Shown here: positions 35,298 to 44,356 of the stretch, in pieces
Layout of the letters: each line of letters begins with the position of its first letter
Numbering within the stretch: position 1 is the first letter of the stretch
Assembly: GCF_021502675.1 (NCBI RefSeq)
Contig: NZ_JAKFHA010000011.1
Span: 1 to 64,000 of the forward strand
Reading direction: 5' to 3'
From: Yinghuangia soli
GTDB taxonomy: Bacteria; Actinomycetota; Actinomycetes; Streptomycetales; Streptomycetaceae
DNA length: 64,000 nt
Translations under genes and position numbers: made by a program
The notes under the pieces: model-generated
Database searches by the model: none
The model's input: only the letters and a program-made list of their open reading frames with translations
What the model was told of the DNA's origin: nothing

Positions 35298-36566
35298 ATG
35301 GCTACACCCACGATTTCCCAGACTCTGGTCCCCGGTGCCTTCGGCCCCGCCGTCGCGCTTTCCTGTCGCGAGTGCGGAGAGCGGTACGAGCTCGGCCCCA
35401 AGTTCGCCTGCGAATTCTGCTTCGGCCCCCTCGAGGTGGCGTACGAGTTCGGCACGGTGACCCGCGAGCAGATCGCGGCCGGCCCCAACAACATCTGGCG
35501 TTACGCGCCGCTCCTGCCGGTCCCCGCGGACGTGGCGAGCAAGCCCAACCTCAACCCCGGCTTCACCAAGCTGGTCGAGACCCGCAACCTGGGCCGCGAG
35601 CTGGGCATCAAGAACCTCTACGTCAAGGACGACTCGGGCAACCCGACGCACTCCTTCAAGGACCGCGTGGTGGCCATCGCGGTCGAGGCGGCCCGGAACT
35701 TCGGCTTCACCACGCTGTCCTGCTCCTCGACCGGCAACCTGGCCGGCGCGGTGGGTGCCGCGGCGGCCCGCGCGGGCCTGCGCTCGTGCGTGTTCATCCC
35801 CTCCGACCTGGAGGCCGGCAAGGTCGTCACGGCGGCGGCGTACGGCGGCGAGCTCGTTGCCATCGAGGGCAACTACGACGAGGTCAACCGCTTCTGCTCG
35901 GAGCTCATCGGGGACCCGGCGGGCGAGGGCTGGGGCTTCGTCAACGTCAACCTGCGGCCGTACTACGGCGAGGGCTCCAAGACGCTGGCGTACGAGATCG
36001 CCGAGCAGCTCGGCTGGCGGCTGCCCGAGCAGATCGTGATCCCGATCGCGTCCGGCTCGCAGCTCACCAAGATCGACAAGGGCTTCCGCGAGCTGATCAA
36101 GCTGGGCCTGGTCGAGGACACCCCGTACCGGGTGTTCGGTGCGCAGGCCGAGGGCTGCTCGCCGGTCTCGGCGGCCTGGAAGGCCGGCCACGACGTGATC
36201 CGCCCGGTCAAGCCGGACACCATCGCCAAGTCGCTCGCCATCGGCAACCCGGCCGACGGCCCGTACGTGCTGGACGTGTGCAAGCGCACCGGCGGCGCGG
36301 TCGAGGACGTCGACGACGTGCGCGTGGTCGAGGCCATCAAGCTGCTCGCCCGCACCGAGGGCATCTTCGGGGAGACCGCGGGCGGGGTGACGGTCGGCTG
36401 CCTGAAGAAGCTGGTGGAGACCGGGCAGCTCGACCCGGCGGCGAGCACCGTCGTCCTCAACACCGGGGACGGCCTGAAGACCCTGGACGCGATCGAGGCC
36501 ACCACGGGCGCGACCGCGACCATCCGTCCCTCCCTTGAGTCCTTCCGAGAGGCTGGCCTGGCATGA
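35298..36566 (+). CDS. metM: Threonine-synthase-like PLP enzyme, probable homocysteine synthase (MetM type)
   Basis: 422 residues from ATG with AGGAGAGAGG upstream. It has an N-terminal zinc ribbon (C23, C26, C38, C41) and a fold-type II PLP domain with the Schiff-base Lys K121 in NPTHSFKDRVV and the CSSTGNLAGA phosphate loop. By homology it would be called threonine synthase, acting on O-phosphohomoserine. A SAM riboswitch upstream and a coupled MoaD-like sulfur carrier downstream point instead to a beta-gamma replacement by sulfide from a thiocarboxylate, giving homocysteine for methionine synthesis. I recall such Streptomyces enzymes described as MetM; threonine synthase remains the alternative. 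Confidence 0.7.
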   Translation: MATPTISQTLVPGAFGPAVALSCRECGERYELGPKFACEFCFGPLEVAYEFGTVTREQIAAGPNNIWRYAPLLPVPADVASKPNLNPGFTKLVETRNLGRELGIKNLYVKDDSGNPTHSFKDRVVAIAVEAARNFGFTTLSCSSTGNLAGAVGAAAARAGLRSCVFIPSDLEAGKVVTAAAYGGELVAIEGNYDEVNRFCSELIGDPAGEGWGFVNVNLRPYYGEGSKTLAYEIAEQLGWRLPEQIVIPIASGSQLTKIDKGFRELIKLGLVEDTPYRVFGAQAEGCSPVSAAWKAGHDVIRPVKPDTIAKSLAIGNPADGPYVLDVCKRTGGAVEDVDDVRVVEAIKLLARTEGIFGETAGGVTVGCLKKLVETGQLDPAASTVVLNTGDGLKTLDAIEATTGATATIRPSLESFREAGLA

Positions 36567-36841
36567 CCGTTTCCGTCCGAATCCCGACGATCCTGCGCAC
36601 CTACACCGGCGGGGCGGCCGAGGTGTCGGCCGACGGCGCCACGCTGGCCGAGGTGATCGAGTCGCTGGAGAAGTCCTACCCGGGAATCGCCGCCCGCGTG
36701 CTGGACGACACCGGCAAGCTGCGCCGATTCGTGAACGTCTATGTGAACGACGACGACGTGCGTTTCGCGGAGGGCCTTGCGACGGCCACTCCGGACGGCG
36801 GCAACGTCTCGGTCATCCCGGCGGTCGCGGGCGGCTGCTGA
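36563..36841 (+). CDS. metO: MoaD/ThiS-like sulfur carrier protein (MetO type)
   Basis: 92 residues, with a start overlapping the previous stop (ATGA). It has the ubiquitin-like beta-grasp pattern (VSVRIPTILRTYTGG, LAEVIESLEKSYPG, RFVNVYVNDDDVRF, VSVIPAVAGGC). Carriers of this family end in Gly-Gly, which is adenylated and thiocarboxylated by a MoeB-like enzyme. Here one Cys follows the GG, so a peptidase must trim it first, as JAMM-type proteases do for other tailed carriers. It presumably donates sulfur to the enzyme encoded just upstream. Confidence 0.75.
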   Translation: MTVSVRIPTILRTYTGGAAEVSADGATLAEVIESLEKSYPGIAARVLDDTGKLRRFVNVYVNDDDVRFAEGLATATPDGGNVSVIPAVAGGC

Positions 36842-36854
36842 GGTATTGAGCGAC

Positions 36855-36894
36855 AAGTCCGCCGCATGGTCAAGACCATGCGGCGGACTTTTTT
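36855..36894 (+). terminator. Canonical rho-independent terminator
   Basis: A perfect 17-bp stem (36855-36871 with 36874-36890) is followed by six T (36889-36894). Such a textbook hairpin plus T-run is uncommon in high-G+C actinomycetes. It closes the riboswitch-metM-metO operon. Confidence 0.95.
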
Positions 36895-37384
36895 CATGAT
36901 CCATTCTGTGGCGTACGGGGACCCTGTGGATTCGGAAGCGCGTGTTCCGCTGCGGGTAACGGCGGTCTATGCGGCGGCCTATGCGGCACGCTGCCGGCCT
37001 TTCCCTGGAAGCATGGTCGCTACAACAGCATTTTCCGGAGATTTCGCGGCAACCGCCCGACAATCCCGTGGCCGGGATCACATCCGCTTTGTCCGACTTG
37101 CCGGATTTAGCATAGAGTGAAATACGGCTTTTCCTGGTGTTCGCCGGAAAGAAGAGCTTTGTTCCCGCCGGATTTCTCGTCCGTTTGACCTGTTGCGTCG
37201 GGCATGCATCCGGATACATTCAGCCGCGGTCGGACGGTTCCACGTACTGGATCTGGTGCGCGGCAACAACTCGCGAACCTGCTTGCCCTGTGCTGACTTC
37301 ACTCAGTCGGTCAAGAAGTAGCGATACGACCCGGAGCTGCGGCGCGCAGTTTCCGTGAAAGGGCCAGTAACAGGGGAGTTAGGA
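36895..37384 (+). promoter_or_regulatory. Long A+T-richer leader region of the cold shock gene
   Basis: This 490-nt gap holds no convincing gene; short frames inside lack codon bias. TTGTCC (37089-37094) and TAGAGT (37113-37118), 18 bp apart, match a Streptomyces vegetative promoter (TAGRRT). If used, the cold shock mRNA would have a leader of about 260 nt, long enough for temperature-responsive folding as in cspA of other bacteria. Confidence 0.45.
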
Positions 37385-37588
37385 ATGGCTCAGGGCACCG
37401 TCAAGTGGTTCAACGCGGAGAAGGGGTACGGCTTCATCGCGGTCGACGGTGGTGCGGACGTCTTCGTCCACTACAGCGCGATCCAGATGGACGGGTACCG
37501 GACGCTTGAGGAAGGACAGCGGGTCGAGTTCGAGATCTCGCAGGGGCAGAAGGGCCCGCAGGCGGACATGGTCCGAGTGACCGGCTGA
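37385..37588 (+). CDS. Cold shock protein (CspA family)
   Basis: 67 residues from ATG with GGGGAG upstream; an in-frame start 30 nt earlier is not needed. This is a single cold shock domain with RNP1 (KGYGFI) and RNP2 (VFVHY), beginning [17 protein letters not shown]. It is an RNA chaperone that melts secondary structure in cold or stationary phase. Streptomyces carry several paralogues (scoF genes). It lies between the metM operon and groEL2, matching remembered Streptomyces synteny. Confidence 0.95.
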   Translation: MAQGTVKWFNAEKGYGFIAVDGGADVFVHYSAIQMDGYRTLEEGQRVEFEISQGQKGPQADMVRVTG

Positions 37589-37598
37589 GCCTGTTCAC

Positions 37599-37628
37599 GC
37601 TCTTCCAGTACTGGCTCTTCCAGTACTG
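37599..37628. repeat. 15-bp tandem repeat, two copies
   Basis: GCTCTTCCAGTACTG occurs at 37599-37613 and again at 37614-37628, just after the cold shock stop codon. The function is unknown; it probably arose by slippage. Confidence 0.8.
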
Positions 37629-37648
37629 CTCTTCTTCAGACGTACGCC

Positions 37649-37686
37649 GAGGCCCGGCCTTCCCCCGCAAGGGGAGGCCGGGCCTC
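37649..37686 (+). terminator. Hairpin terminator after the cold shock gene
   Basis: GAGGCCCGGCC (37649-37659) pairs with GGCCGGGCCTC (37676-37686), extended inward by CCCC/GGGG with a one-base bulge. No T-run follows, as is usual in streptomycetes. Confidence 0.7.
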
Positions 37687-37766
37687 GGTGTGTCCGGGGG
37701 TCGGGCCTCGGTGCCCCGGCGTACGGTCGCGGTGATTCCGCGGGGCCGTCTCCCTGGTACCGCGCG

Positions 37767-37816
37767 ACGCGCGCGCGTGTGTGCGGGCGCGTACCGCGGG
37801 TCGCGCGTGCGTGTGT
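37767..37816. other. Alternating purine-pyrimidine (Z-DNA-prone) tract
   Basis: Nineteen bases at 37767-37785 and fifteen at 37802-37816 alternate strictly between purine and pyrimidine, mostly CG and TG steps. This could adopt Z-form under negative supercoiling. It lies about 100 bp upstream of the groEL2 control region. No coding function is seen. Confidence 0.4.
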
Positions 37817-37886
37817 CCGCGCGCCCGCGCATGTGCCCGCGCCGGCGGTCCGCGAGCGTTTCCGGGGGGCGGGAACCGGGGGTCCG

Positions 37887-39696
<1,810 letters not shown>

Positions 39697-39750
39697 TCCG
39701 GACTCCCTCCGGATCGGCGTCCCGGCGCTGACACCAGCAGTACGGCTGAA

Positions 39751-39791
39751 CCGCAGGGCGGCACCCTCCGCAAGGGGGGTGCCGCCCTGCG
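39751..39791 (+). terminator. Hairpin terminator after groEL2
   Basis: CGCAGGGCGGCACCC (39752-39766) pairs perfectly with GGGTGCCGCCCTGCG (39777-39791). The loop is 10 nt. It lies 55 nt after the groEL2 stop. Confidence 0.85.
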
Positions 39792-39970
39792 GCGTTTCCT
39801 CCAGAACGGGGAGAGGGTCGGCGACACCCACTCCTCGACAGAACGGAACCGGAGGGGAGGCCGCGGGCGGTCGGCTGCGGTGGGGATCGGGAGCGTACCT
39901 TGGCGTTTTCCCCTCGTCAGGTGCGGGCGGAAAACGGGTGGCCCGGGTCTCGGGGGCGCTCCTACTGTTG

Positions 39971-40088
39971 GGGACGTGCCTGCGGGAACTACGAGTTCCT
40001 TCAGTGTCTTGGTAGGCAATCGCTCTTCAAAAGCGGCTCTTGGGTTCGAATCCCGCATCGGGACCCGTGACTTGCCCGCAGGCACCCA
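39971..40088 (+). ncRNA. tRNA-like RNA enclosed by an end helix, candidate bacterial Y RNA (YrlA type)
   Basis: The ends pair in an 11-bp helix: GTGCCTGCGGG (39976-39986) with CCCGCAGGCAC (40075-40085). Inside is a tRNA-like fold: a short acceptor-like stem GTTCC/GGGAC (39995-39999/40060-40064); a D-arm TGTC/GGCA with loop TTGGTA (40005-40018); an anticodon-like arm with 5-bp stem and 7-nt loop CTTCAAA, triplet UCA at 40027-40029; and a T-arm with the canonical loop TTCGAAT (40045-40051). The acceptor-like stem is only 5 bp and there is no long variable arm, so a functional tRNA or tRNA-Sec is unlikely. Bacterial Y RNAs pair their ends to bind Ro and carry a tRNA-mimic module, and are often next to the Ro gene, as here (40222). 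Confidence 0.5.
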
Positions 40089-40221
40089 CAAACTGCGCCC
40101 GGGGAACTGTGCGTCCGTTCAGCAGCATGTCGGCCCTCAGGGCAGGCGCGCACCTCACTTCGGATGAGGCAACACCTACGGACCCGCGACCTTCCCCGGG
40201 CGCTCCTTTCGGGAGCCCTCC

Positions 40222-41892
40222 ATGACCATCGACGCCGCCACGGGCACGCTCACGCGCGCCGCGGACCTGACCGCGGCCGCCACCGTCGCCCGCTTCCTCG
40301 ACACCGCCGCCGCGGCCACCGGCCGCGCCACCTTCTACAACTCCGCCGACGAGCAGCGCACCGCCGAACTGGCCGCGCACGCCGGGCTGGCCGCCCTCGA
40401 CCGGGCCCTCTACACCGGTCTCGTCGGCTCGCCCTACATGCTCGACCGCGCCCGGCAGACCGGTGCCCTGCACCTGCTGTCCACGCCGGGCGGCGCACCG
40501 GGCGAGGGGGAGGCGATCCGGCGCATCGTCGGGCAGTTGAGCGTGCCGCGCATGCTCAACCTGTACGGAATGCTCGCCGAGCAGCGGGTCAACAACGCGC
40601 GGGCGCGCAAGCTCGTGCTGCGCACGCTCCTGGGTGCCCCCGCGTTCGGCAAGTGGGCGGTGCGCTACCGGCGCAAGCTCGCGGCCGCACTCCGGCACGC
40701 ATGGGGCGCGCGGACCGCGGGCATCGTACGCGCCGTACTGGTACGCGAGTTGGCGGGCGAGGAGCTGGACGCGAAGGAACTCCGCATCCTGGCCTCCGAG
40801 ATCGACCGGCACGCGCCGGGCCGCGACCGCGCGGTGCTGCACGAGAGCGTGGCGTTCGTGCTCGGCGCCGCAGGACCGTTCCGGCAGCCGCTGCTGCGTG
40901 CGTACGCCGAGGCCCGGACCGACTTGGACGCGGGCCGGACGCTGCCGTACGAGACCCTCGAAGGCCTGCGCGGCCGCTTCCACTCGGCCGAACCGCACGC
41001 CCGCGTCCTGGAACTGACGAAGAGTCGGCTCACCGCGGGGCAGCGGCTCGGCATGCAGGCGCAGGCCGAGAAGGCCGGCGTCGAGGTCGAGGTCGACTTC
41101 GCGCGGTACGACGCGGTCCGGCTGTACGTGTACGCGTACGAGCGGGGGATGAGCGACGACGTCGCCCAGGCCCTCGCCGCGCGGGCCCGCACGGCTGCCG
41201 CTGCGCTCGACCTTGCCGATCGGCGTATCGCGCTGGTGCTCGACGGCTCGGCCTCGATGGCGGGCGCCCGCGAGCAGGCGCTGCGGCCGGTCGCGGCGAC
41301 GCTCGCGCTGCGCGACGTGCTGCGGGAGGCCGCCGCCGAGACCGCCGAAGTGTGGTTCGGGGCACGGCCCGACGCGGACGGCCTGGTGCGTCCGGCCGGG
41401 GCGAGCGGTCCGGCCGAAGCGCTGATCGAGGCGCTGTCCGGGCTGCCGGACCTGGTCGTCGTGGTCTCGGACGGCTACGAGAACGCACCGGCCGGGCGCT
41501 TCGCCGAAGTGCTGGCCGCGGCACGTGACCTGGGCATCACTACTCCGGTCGTCCAGTTCAATCCGGTCGCGGCCGCCGAGGCGAGCGGCGTCCGGGCGCT
41601 GTCGCCGGACGTCCCGGTGGCCGGTGTGCAGCGGGTGGCAGGGCTGGAGTTCGCGTTCTGCCGCATGCTGCTGGACGCCGATCCGGCCGCGGCGCTGCGC
41701 GGGCTGGCGCGCCTGGCCGGGCTGCCGGCCGGGTCGGTACGGAACCTGCTGGGGCCGGACCGCGAGGACGTCGCGGCCGCCGAGAACGCCGAGAACGCTG
41801 AGAACCGCAAGTCCTGCGAGAACGCCGAGAACGCCGAGAACGCCGAGAACTCCAAGAACACCGCGAGCGCCGAGAAGGAGGTGGCGACATGA
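40222..41892 (+). CDS. TROVE/VWA-domain protein, Ro60 (Rsr)-like
   Basis: 556 residues from ATG. A helical N-terminal region (about 15-330) with GRATFYNSADEQRTAELAAH and FGKWAVRYRRKLAAALRHAW resembles the HEAT-like TROVE ring of Ro60/Rsr. A von Willebrand A domain (about 335-520) follows with an intact metal-site motif DGSAS (341-345) and SDGYENAP. This is the two-domain plan of Ro proteins, which bind Y RNAs and misfolded RNAs and act in RNA quality control and stress. A tRNA-like RNA lies just upstream. The last 35 residues are an unusual Ala-Glu-Asn repeat tail. The stop overlaps the next start. The call is by pattern; divergence from known Rsr is considerable. Confidence 0.65.
   Translation: MTIDAATGTLTRAADLTAAATVARFLDTAAAATGRATFYNSADEQRTAELAAHAGLAALDRALYTGLVGSPYMLDRARQTGALHLLSTPGGAPGEGEAIRRIVGQLSVPRMLNLYGMLAEQRVNNARARKLVLRTLLGAPAFGKWAVRYRRKLAAALRHAWGARTAGIVRAVLVRELAGEELDAKELRILASEIDRHAPGRDRAVLHESVAFVLGAAGPFRQPLLRAYAEARTDLDAGRTLPYETLEGLRGRFHSAEPHARVLELTKSRLTAGQRLGMQAQAEKAGVEVEVDFARYDAVRLYVYAYERGMSDDVAQALAARARTAAAALDLADRRIALVLDGSASMAGAREQALRPVAATLALRDVLREAAAETAEVWFGARPDADGLVRPAGASGPAEALIEALSGLPDLVVVVSDGYENAPAGRFAEVLAAARDLGITTPVVQFNPVAAAEASGVRALSPDVPVAGVQRVAGLEFAFCRMLLDADPAAALRGLARLAGLPAGSVRNLLGPDREDVAAAENAENAENRKSCENAENAENAENSKNTASAEKEVAT
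41782..41850 (+). repeat. 9-bp coding repeats (Ala-Glu-Asn) in the Ro-like gene
   Basis: GAGAACGCC-type nonamers recur seven times with one interruption, encoding AENAENAEN, RKSC, then ENAENAENAEN. The tract forms the C-terminal tail of the VWA protein and is unlike the rest of the gene in composition. It is in frame and length-variable in principle. Confidence 0.8.
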
Positions 41893-42914
41893 GGAACCCG
41901 CTGCGGAAGCTGAAGCGCAGTGCGGCCGAGCAGGCCACGGTCGGCGAGCTGCTGTCCGGCACGACCACCGGCCGCGTGCAGAGCGCCGGCCGGATGCAGG
42001 TCCTGCCGCTGCTTGCCGGCGACGCGCCGACCACCAACCTCGGCGACCCGGCCGCGCTCGGGATCTCCACCGGCGACTACGGGACCCTGAAGTTCCGCAA
42101 CGACGGTCCCGACCACGTCCTGGTGCCGAGCCACCTCGCTGTCATGGTGTCGCAGAAGGCGCAGGACCACGCGATGCCGCGCGCCACGTTGGTGGGCCCC
42201 GGCGCCGACCTGCCGTACAACGCCGCGATGTGCATCCAGCAGTCGCAAGGCGGGCTCATCTCGGATGGGCGGCACCGCCTCGCGGTGCTGCCGCCGTCGG
42301 TCCGCGAGGCCGCGTCCGCGATGCCCGCGAAGCCGGGGTACGACCGGCTGTGGCCGGCCGTCGCGCGGTTCAAGTCCTCGGCCGGCCTTCCCGGGTCCGC
42401 GGACCTGGTCCGGTTCATGAAGCACTTCGCCGACGAACTCGACCAGTTCGTGGCCGAGTTCGAGAACGTCGAGGACCAGATCGGGGCCGTCGTGCTGATG
42501 GATGGGGAGGTCCTCGGTGTCGAGCGCGCTCCTTCGCACGCGTACTGGAACACGATGTGGGAGCCGCTGATCCGGTTCTGCTACGGCGCGGAAGCGGTAC
42601 GCCGCGAAGCGGCGGGAGTCCCGGCAAGCCCGGTCACCCGGGCACCGCTCGCGACTCCCGCGGCGGGCGGAGACGGGGCCGACCCGTTCTCGGCCCTTGC
42701 GGCCGCGCTGCGCGCGGCGGACACGGCGGAGCAGGGCCTGGTCGAGACCGCCACGTCCGAAGCCGCCGCCCAGTCCGTGGTCGTCGGCGTCGACGAGTCG
42801 GCCGCCGACCTCGCGGTCGGCACCGTCATCGGGGAACGCCTGGTCGGGGCGTACGCCCTCGCCGGGGGCACCCCGGTGTACGCGTCGCTCACGGCGCGCA
42901 ACACCTTGGGCTGA
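41889..42914 (+). CDS. ARPP-like domain protein coupled to the Ro-like gene
   Basis: 341 residues, with ATG overlapping the previous stop (ATGA) and GGAGGTGG upstream. A beta-rich first half (GRMQVLPLLAGDAPTTNLGD, YGTLKFRNDGPDHVLVPSHL) and a helical/beta second part (FVAEFENVEDQIGAVVLMDG, WNTMWEPLIRFCYG) look like the ARPP-type domain, known in bacteria but without a firm biochemical function; the name is from memory. The C-terminal 90 residues are Ala-rich and variable. Tight coupling implies it works with the Ro-like protein, perhaps in the same RNA-related process. Confidence 0.55.
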   Translation: MRNPLRKLKRSAAEQATVGELLSGTTTGRVQSAGRMQVLPLLAGDAPTTNLGDPAALGISTGDYGTLKFRNDGPDHVLVPSHLAVMVSQKAQDHAMPRATLVGPGADLPYNAAMCIQQSQGGLISDGRHRLAVLPPSVREAASAMPAKPGYDRLWPAVARFKSSAGLPGSADLVRFMKHFADELDQFVAEFENVEDQIGAVVLMDGEVLGVERAPSHAYWNTMWEPLIRFCYGAEAVRREAAGVPASPVTRAPLATPAAGGDGADPFSALAAALRAADTAEQGLVETATSEAAAQSVVVGVDESAADLAVGTVIGERLVGAYALAGGTPVYASLTARNTLG

Positions 42915-42937
42915 CCGCCGCACGTGCCGGCGGGCGC

Positions 42938-42970
42938 CGGCAGGCGCGGTCGGGTCGGCCGCGCCTGCCG
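42938..42970. terminator. Bidirectional hairpin between convergent genes
   Basis: CGGCAGGCGCGG (42938-42949) pairs perfectly with CCGCGCCTGCCG (42959-42970), loop 9 nt. It lies between the stop of the plus-strand ARPP-like gene and the stop of the minus-strand lipoprotein gene. Confidence 0.75.
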
Positions 42971-42982
42971 GGCGTGTGCCGG

Positions 42983-43720
42983 TCAGCCGCCCTGGCCGGC
43001 GCTGCCCAGCGGGCCGACCTTCACCGGGGAGCCCGGGCCTTCCGTGACGGGCAGGGCGGCGACGCCCGGCCAGCCGAGGGTGACGGACTTCGTCTCGTCG
43101 GGCGGCGTCACCAGCAGGCCGGTGATGCTGACCCCGGAGCCGCCCGAGTCGTTGCGGGGGTAGTCGATGCCGAAGGACACCGACTCGCCGTTCTTGAGGA
43201 CGATCGCCACGGTTTCCTGGCCGGTGCGCTGCGCGGACAGCGAGCCCGCGGAGGTTTTCAGGTCGACGCCCGCGTAACCGGACATCGTGCAGTCGCGGCC
43301 GCTGCTGTTCTTGAGCATCACGGCGACGGTGCCGTTCGGGTCGCCGGAGATGGTGCTGTCCATCGCGGTGATCTTCAGGTCGTCGGTACGGCACTTCGCG
43401 GCCTTGCCGGTGCCGCCGCCGGATCCGGAGCTGCCGCTTGCGGATCCGGCTGTGCTTTGTCCTGCGCTGCCCTGGCCGCCGGTGCTCTTGCCGGTGGGGG
43501 CAGTGCCGCCGCCCGACGAAGCCCCCGTGCTGCCAACCGTGTTCGAGGCGGCCGCCGGCGGCGCGCCGGTTCCCGCGGCAGGCGCGGACGAAGAGCCCTG
43601 CGCAGCTCCCGACTTCGTCGCTTCCGCATCCTTGTCCGCGTCCTGGCAGGCGGTCGTCAGCATGGCGGCGCCGACGAAGACGGCGGAGACGAGAAAGGCG
43701 CGGCGACGGTTGGCCGACAT
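42983..43720 (-). CDS. DUF4232 lipoprotein
   Basis: 245 residues. The lipoprotein signal MSANRRRAFLVSAVFVGAAM ends in the lipobox LTTAC. A Gly/Ser/Thr-rich stalk (about 30-108) leads to a DUF4232 beta-sandwich (about 110-245; CRTDDLKITAMDS, GTVAVMLKNSSGRDCTMSGY, the two Cys probably bonded). The domain is widespread in actinobacterial surface proteins; the function is unknown. A second DUF4232 lipoprotein is at 47648. Confidence 0.75.
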   Translation of the reverse strand: MSANRRRAFLVSAVFVGAAMLTTACQDADKDAEATKSGAAQGSSSAPAAGTGAPPAAASNTVGSTGASSGGGTAPTGKSTGGQGSAGQSTAGSASGSSGSGGGTGKAAKCRTDDLKITAMDSTISGDPNGTVAVMLKNSSGRDCTMSGYAGVDLKTSAGSLSAQRTGQETVAIVLKNGESVSFGIDYPRNDSGGSGVSITGLLVTPPDETKSVTLGWPGVAALPVTEGPGSPVKVGPLGSAGQGG

Positions 43721-43904
43721 GAACTACCCCTTGCTGCCTGGTCATTCACGGTGGAGTGTGGTGCTGTTCCCCGTGCTTGCGTGATCACTATGGCCAGGCC
43801 GGGCAGCCGGAAGATACGGGCGTCGTCGTTCCACGACGGCCTTGTCGTCGTTTGGTGACATGGTCACGGAACTGCGGTTCTGCCTGGGACAGACCCCCGG
43901 CAGG

Positions 43905-44270
43905 TCAAGCGTCAGCGGTGAGTTCGCCCAAGGGGGCCACCTCTACCGCGTCCTTCTCGCAGACCCACGTCGGGTCCGCGCCCAGCTCCGGTTCGATGTA
44001 GAGCTGGTGCGCGTCCTCGGTGCCGTCGTGGTGCGGGCACCACGGCCACCGCACGCCGGCCTCTTCCAATGCTTCCTGTACGTCCTGGGCGACGAGGCCA
44101 GGGGCGTACGACGCGCCGTCCGGCCACTGAGCGACCCACCAGCGGCGCTCGGAGACCGCGTCCTCGACCATCGACACCACAGTGGCATCGGCGGCCCCGC
44201 ATACGGTCAGGTCGTGCAGCACCCGGGCGCGGGCTTCGTGCAGGGCGTTCTCGGTGGCGTCGTCTCCCAT
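43905..44270 (-). CDS. Hypothetical actinobacterial protein
   Basis: 121 residues. The N-terminal half is helical (ATENALHEARARVLHDL) and the C-terminal half is Trp/Cys/His-rich (VRWPWCPHHDGTEDAHQLYI, PTWVCEKD). The two Cys and adjacent His could bind a metal, but no known motif is matched. It is divergent from the DUF4031 gene 86 nt away. The coding call rests on codon bias and clean start/stop placement. Confidence 0.6.
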   Translation of the reverse strand: MGDDATENALHEARARVLHDLTVCGAADATVVSMVEDAVSERRWWVAQWPDGASYAPGLVAQDVQEALEEAGVRWPWCPHHDGTEDAHQLYIEPELGADPTWVCEKDAVEVAPLGELTADA

Positions 44271-44356
44271 CCCTCCATTGTCAGGGGTGACACGCGGACC
44301 GCCGCGCAGCCGGGACCGGACAGGCCCGGCCCCACTGGATCGGGCAAGATCGGAGG

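Noticed and set aside
35298-36566. Plain threonine synthase annotation
   Set aside because: Homology fits, but SAM riboswitch control and coupling to a MoaD-like carrier fit a sulfur-transfer enzyme better. Kept as the alternative, not excluded.
36866-37358. Short open frames in the cold shock leader (84, 73 and 74 codons)
   Set aside because: Weak codon bias, no ribosome binding sites, and the first overlaps the terminator.
39971-40088. Selenocysteine tRNA
   Set aside because: The anticodon-like triplet is UCA, but there is no long variable arm and the acceptor-like stem is 5 bp with mismatches beyond it.
39971-40088. Phage attachment-site remnant of a tRNA 3' half
   Set aside because: A D-arm is also present and the whole element is enclosed by an end-to-end helix, which an att fragment would not explain. 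It cannot be fully excluded without comparing relatives.
41782-41850. CRISPR-like repeat array
   Set aside because: The nonamer repeats are contiguous, in frame and coding, with no spacers.
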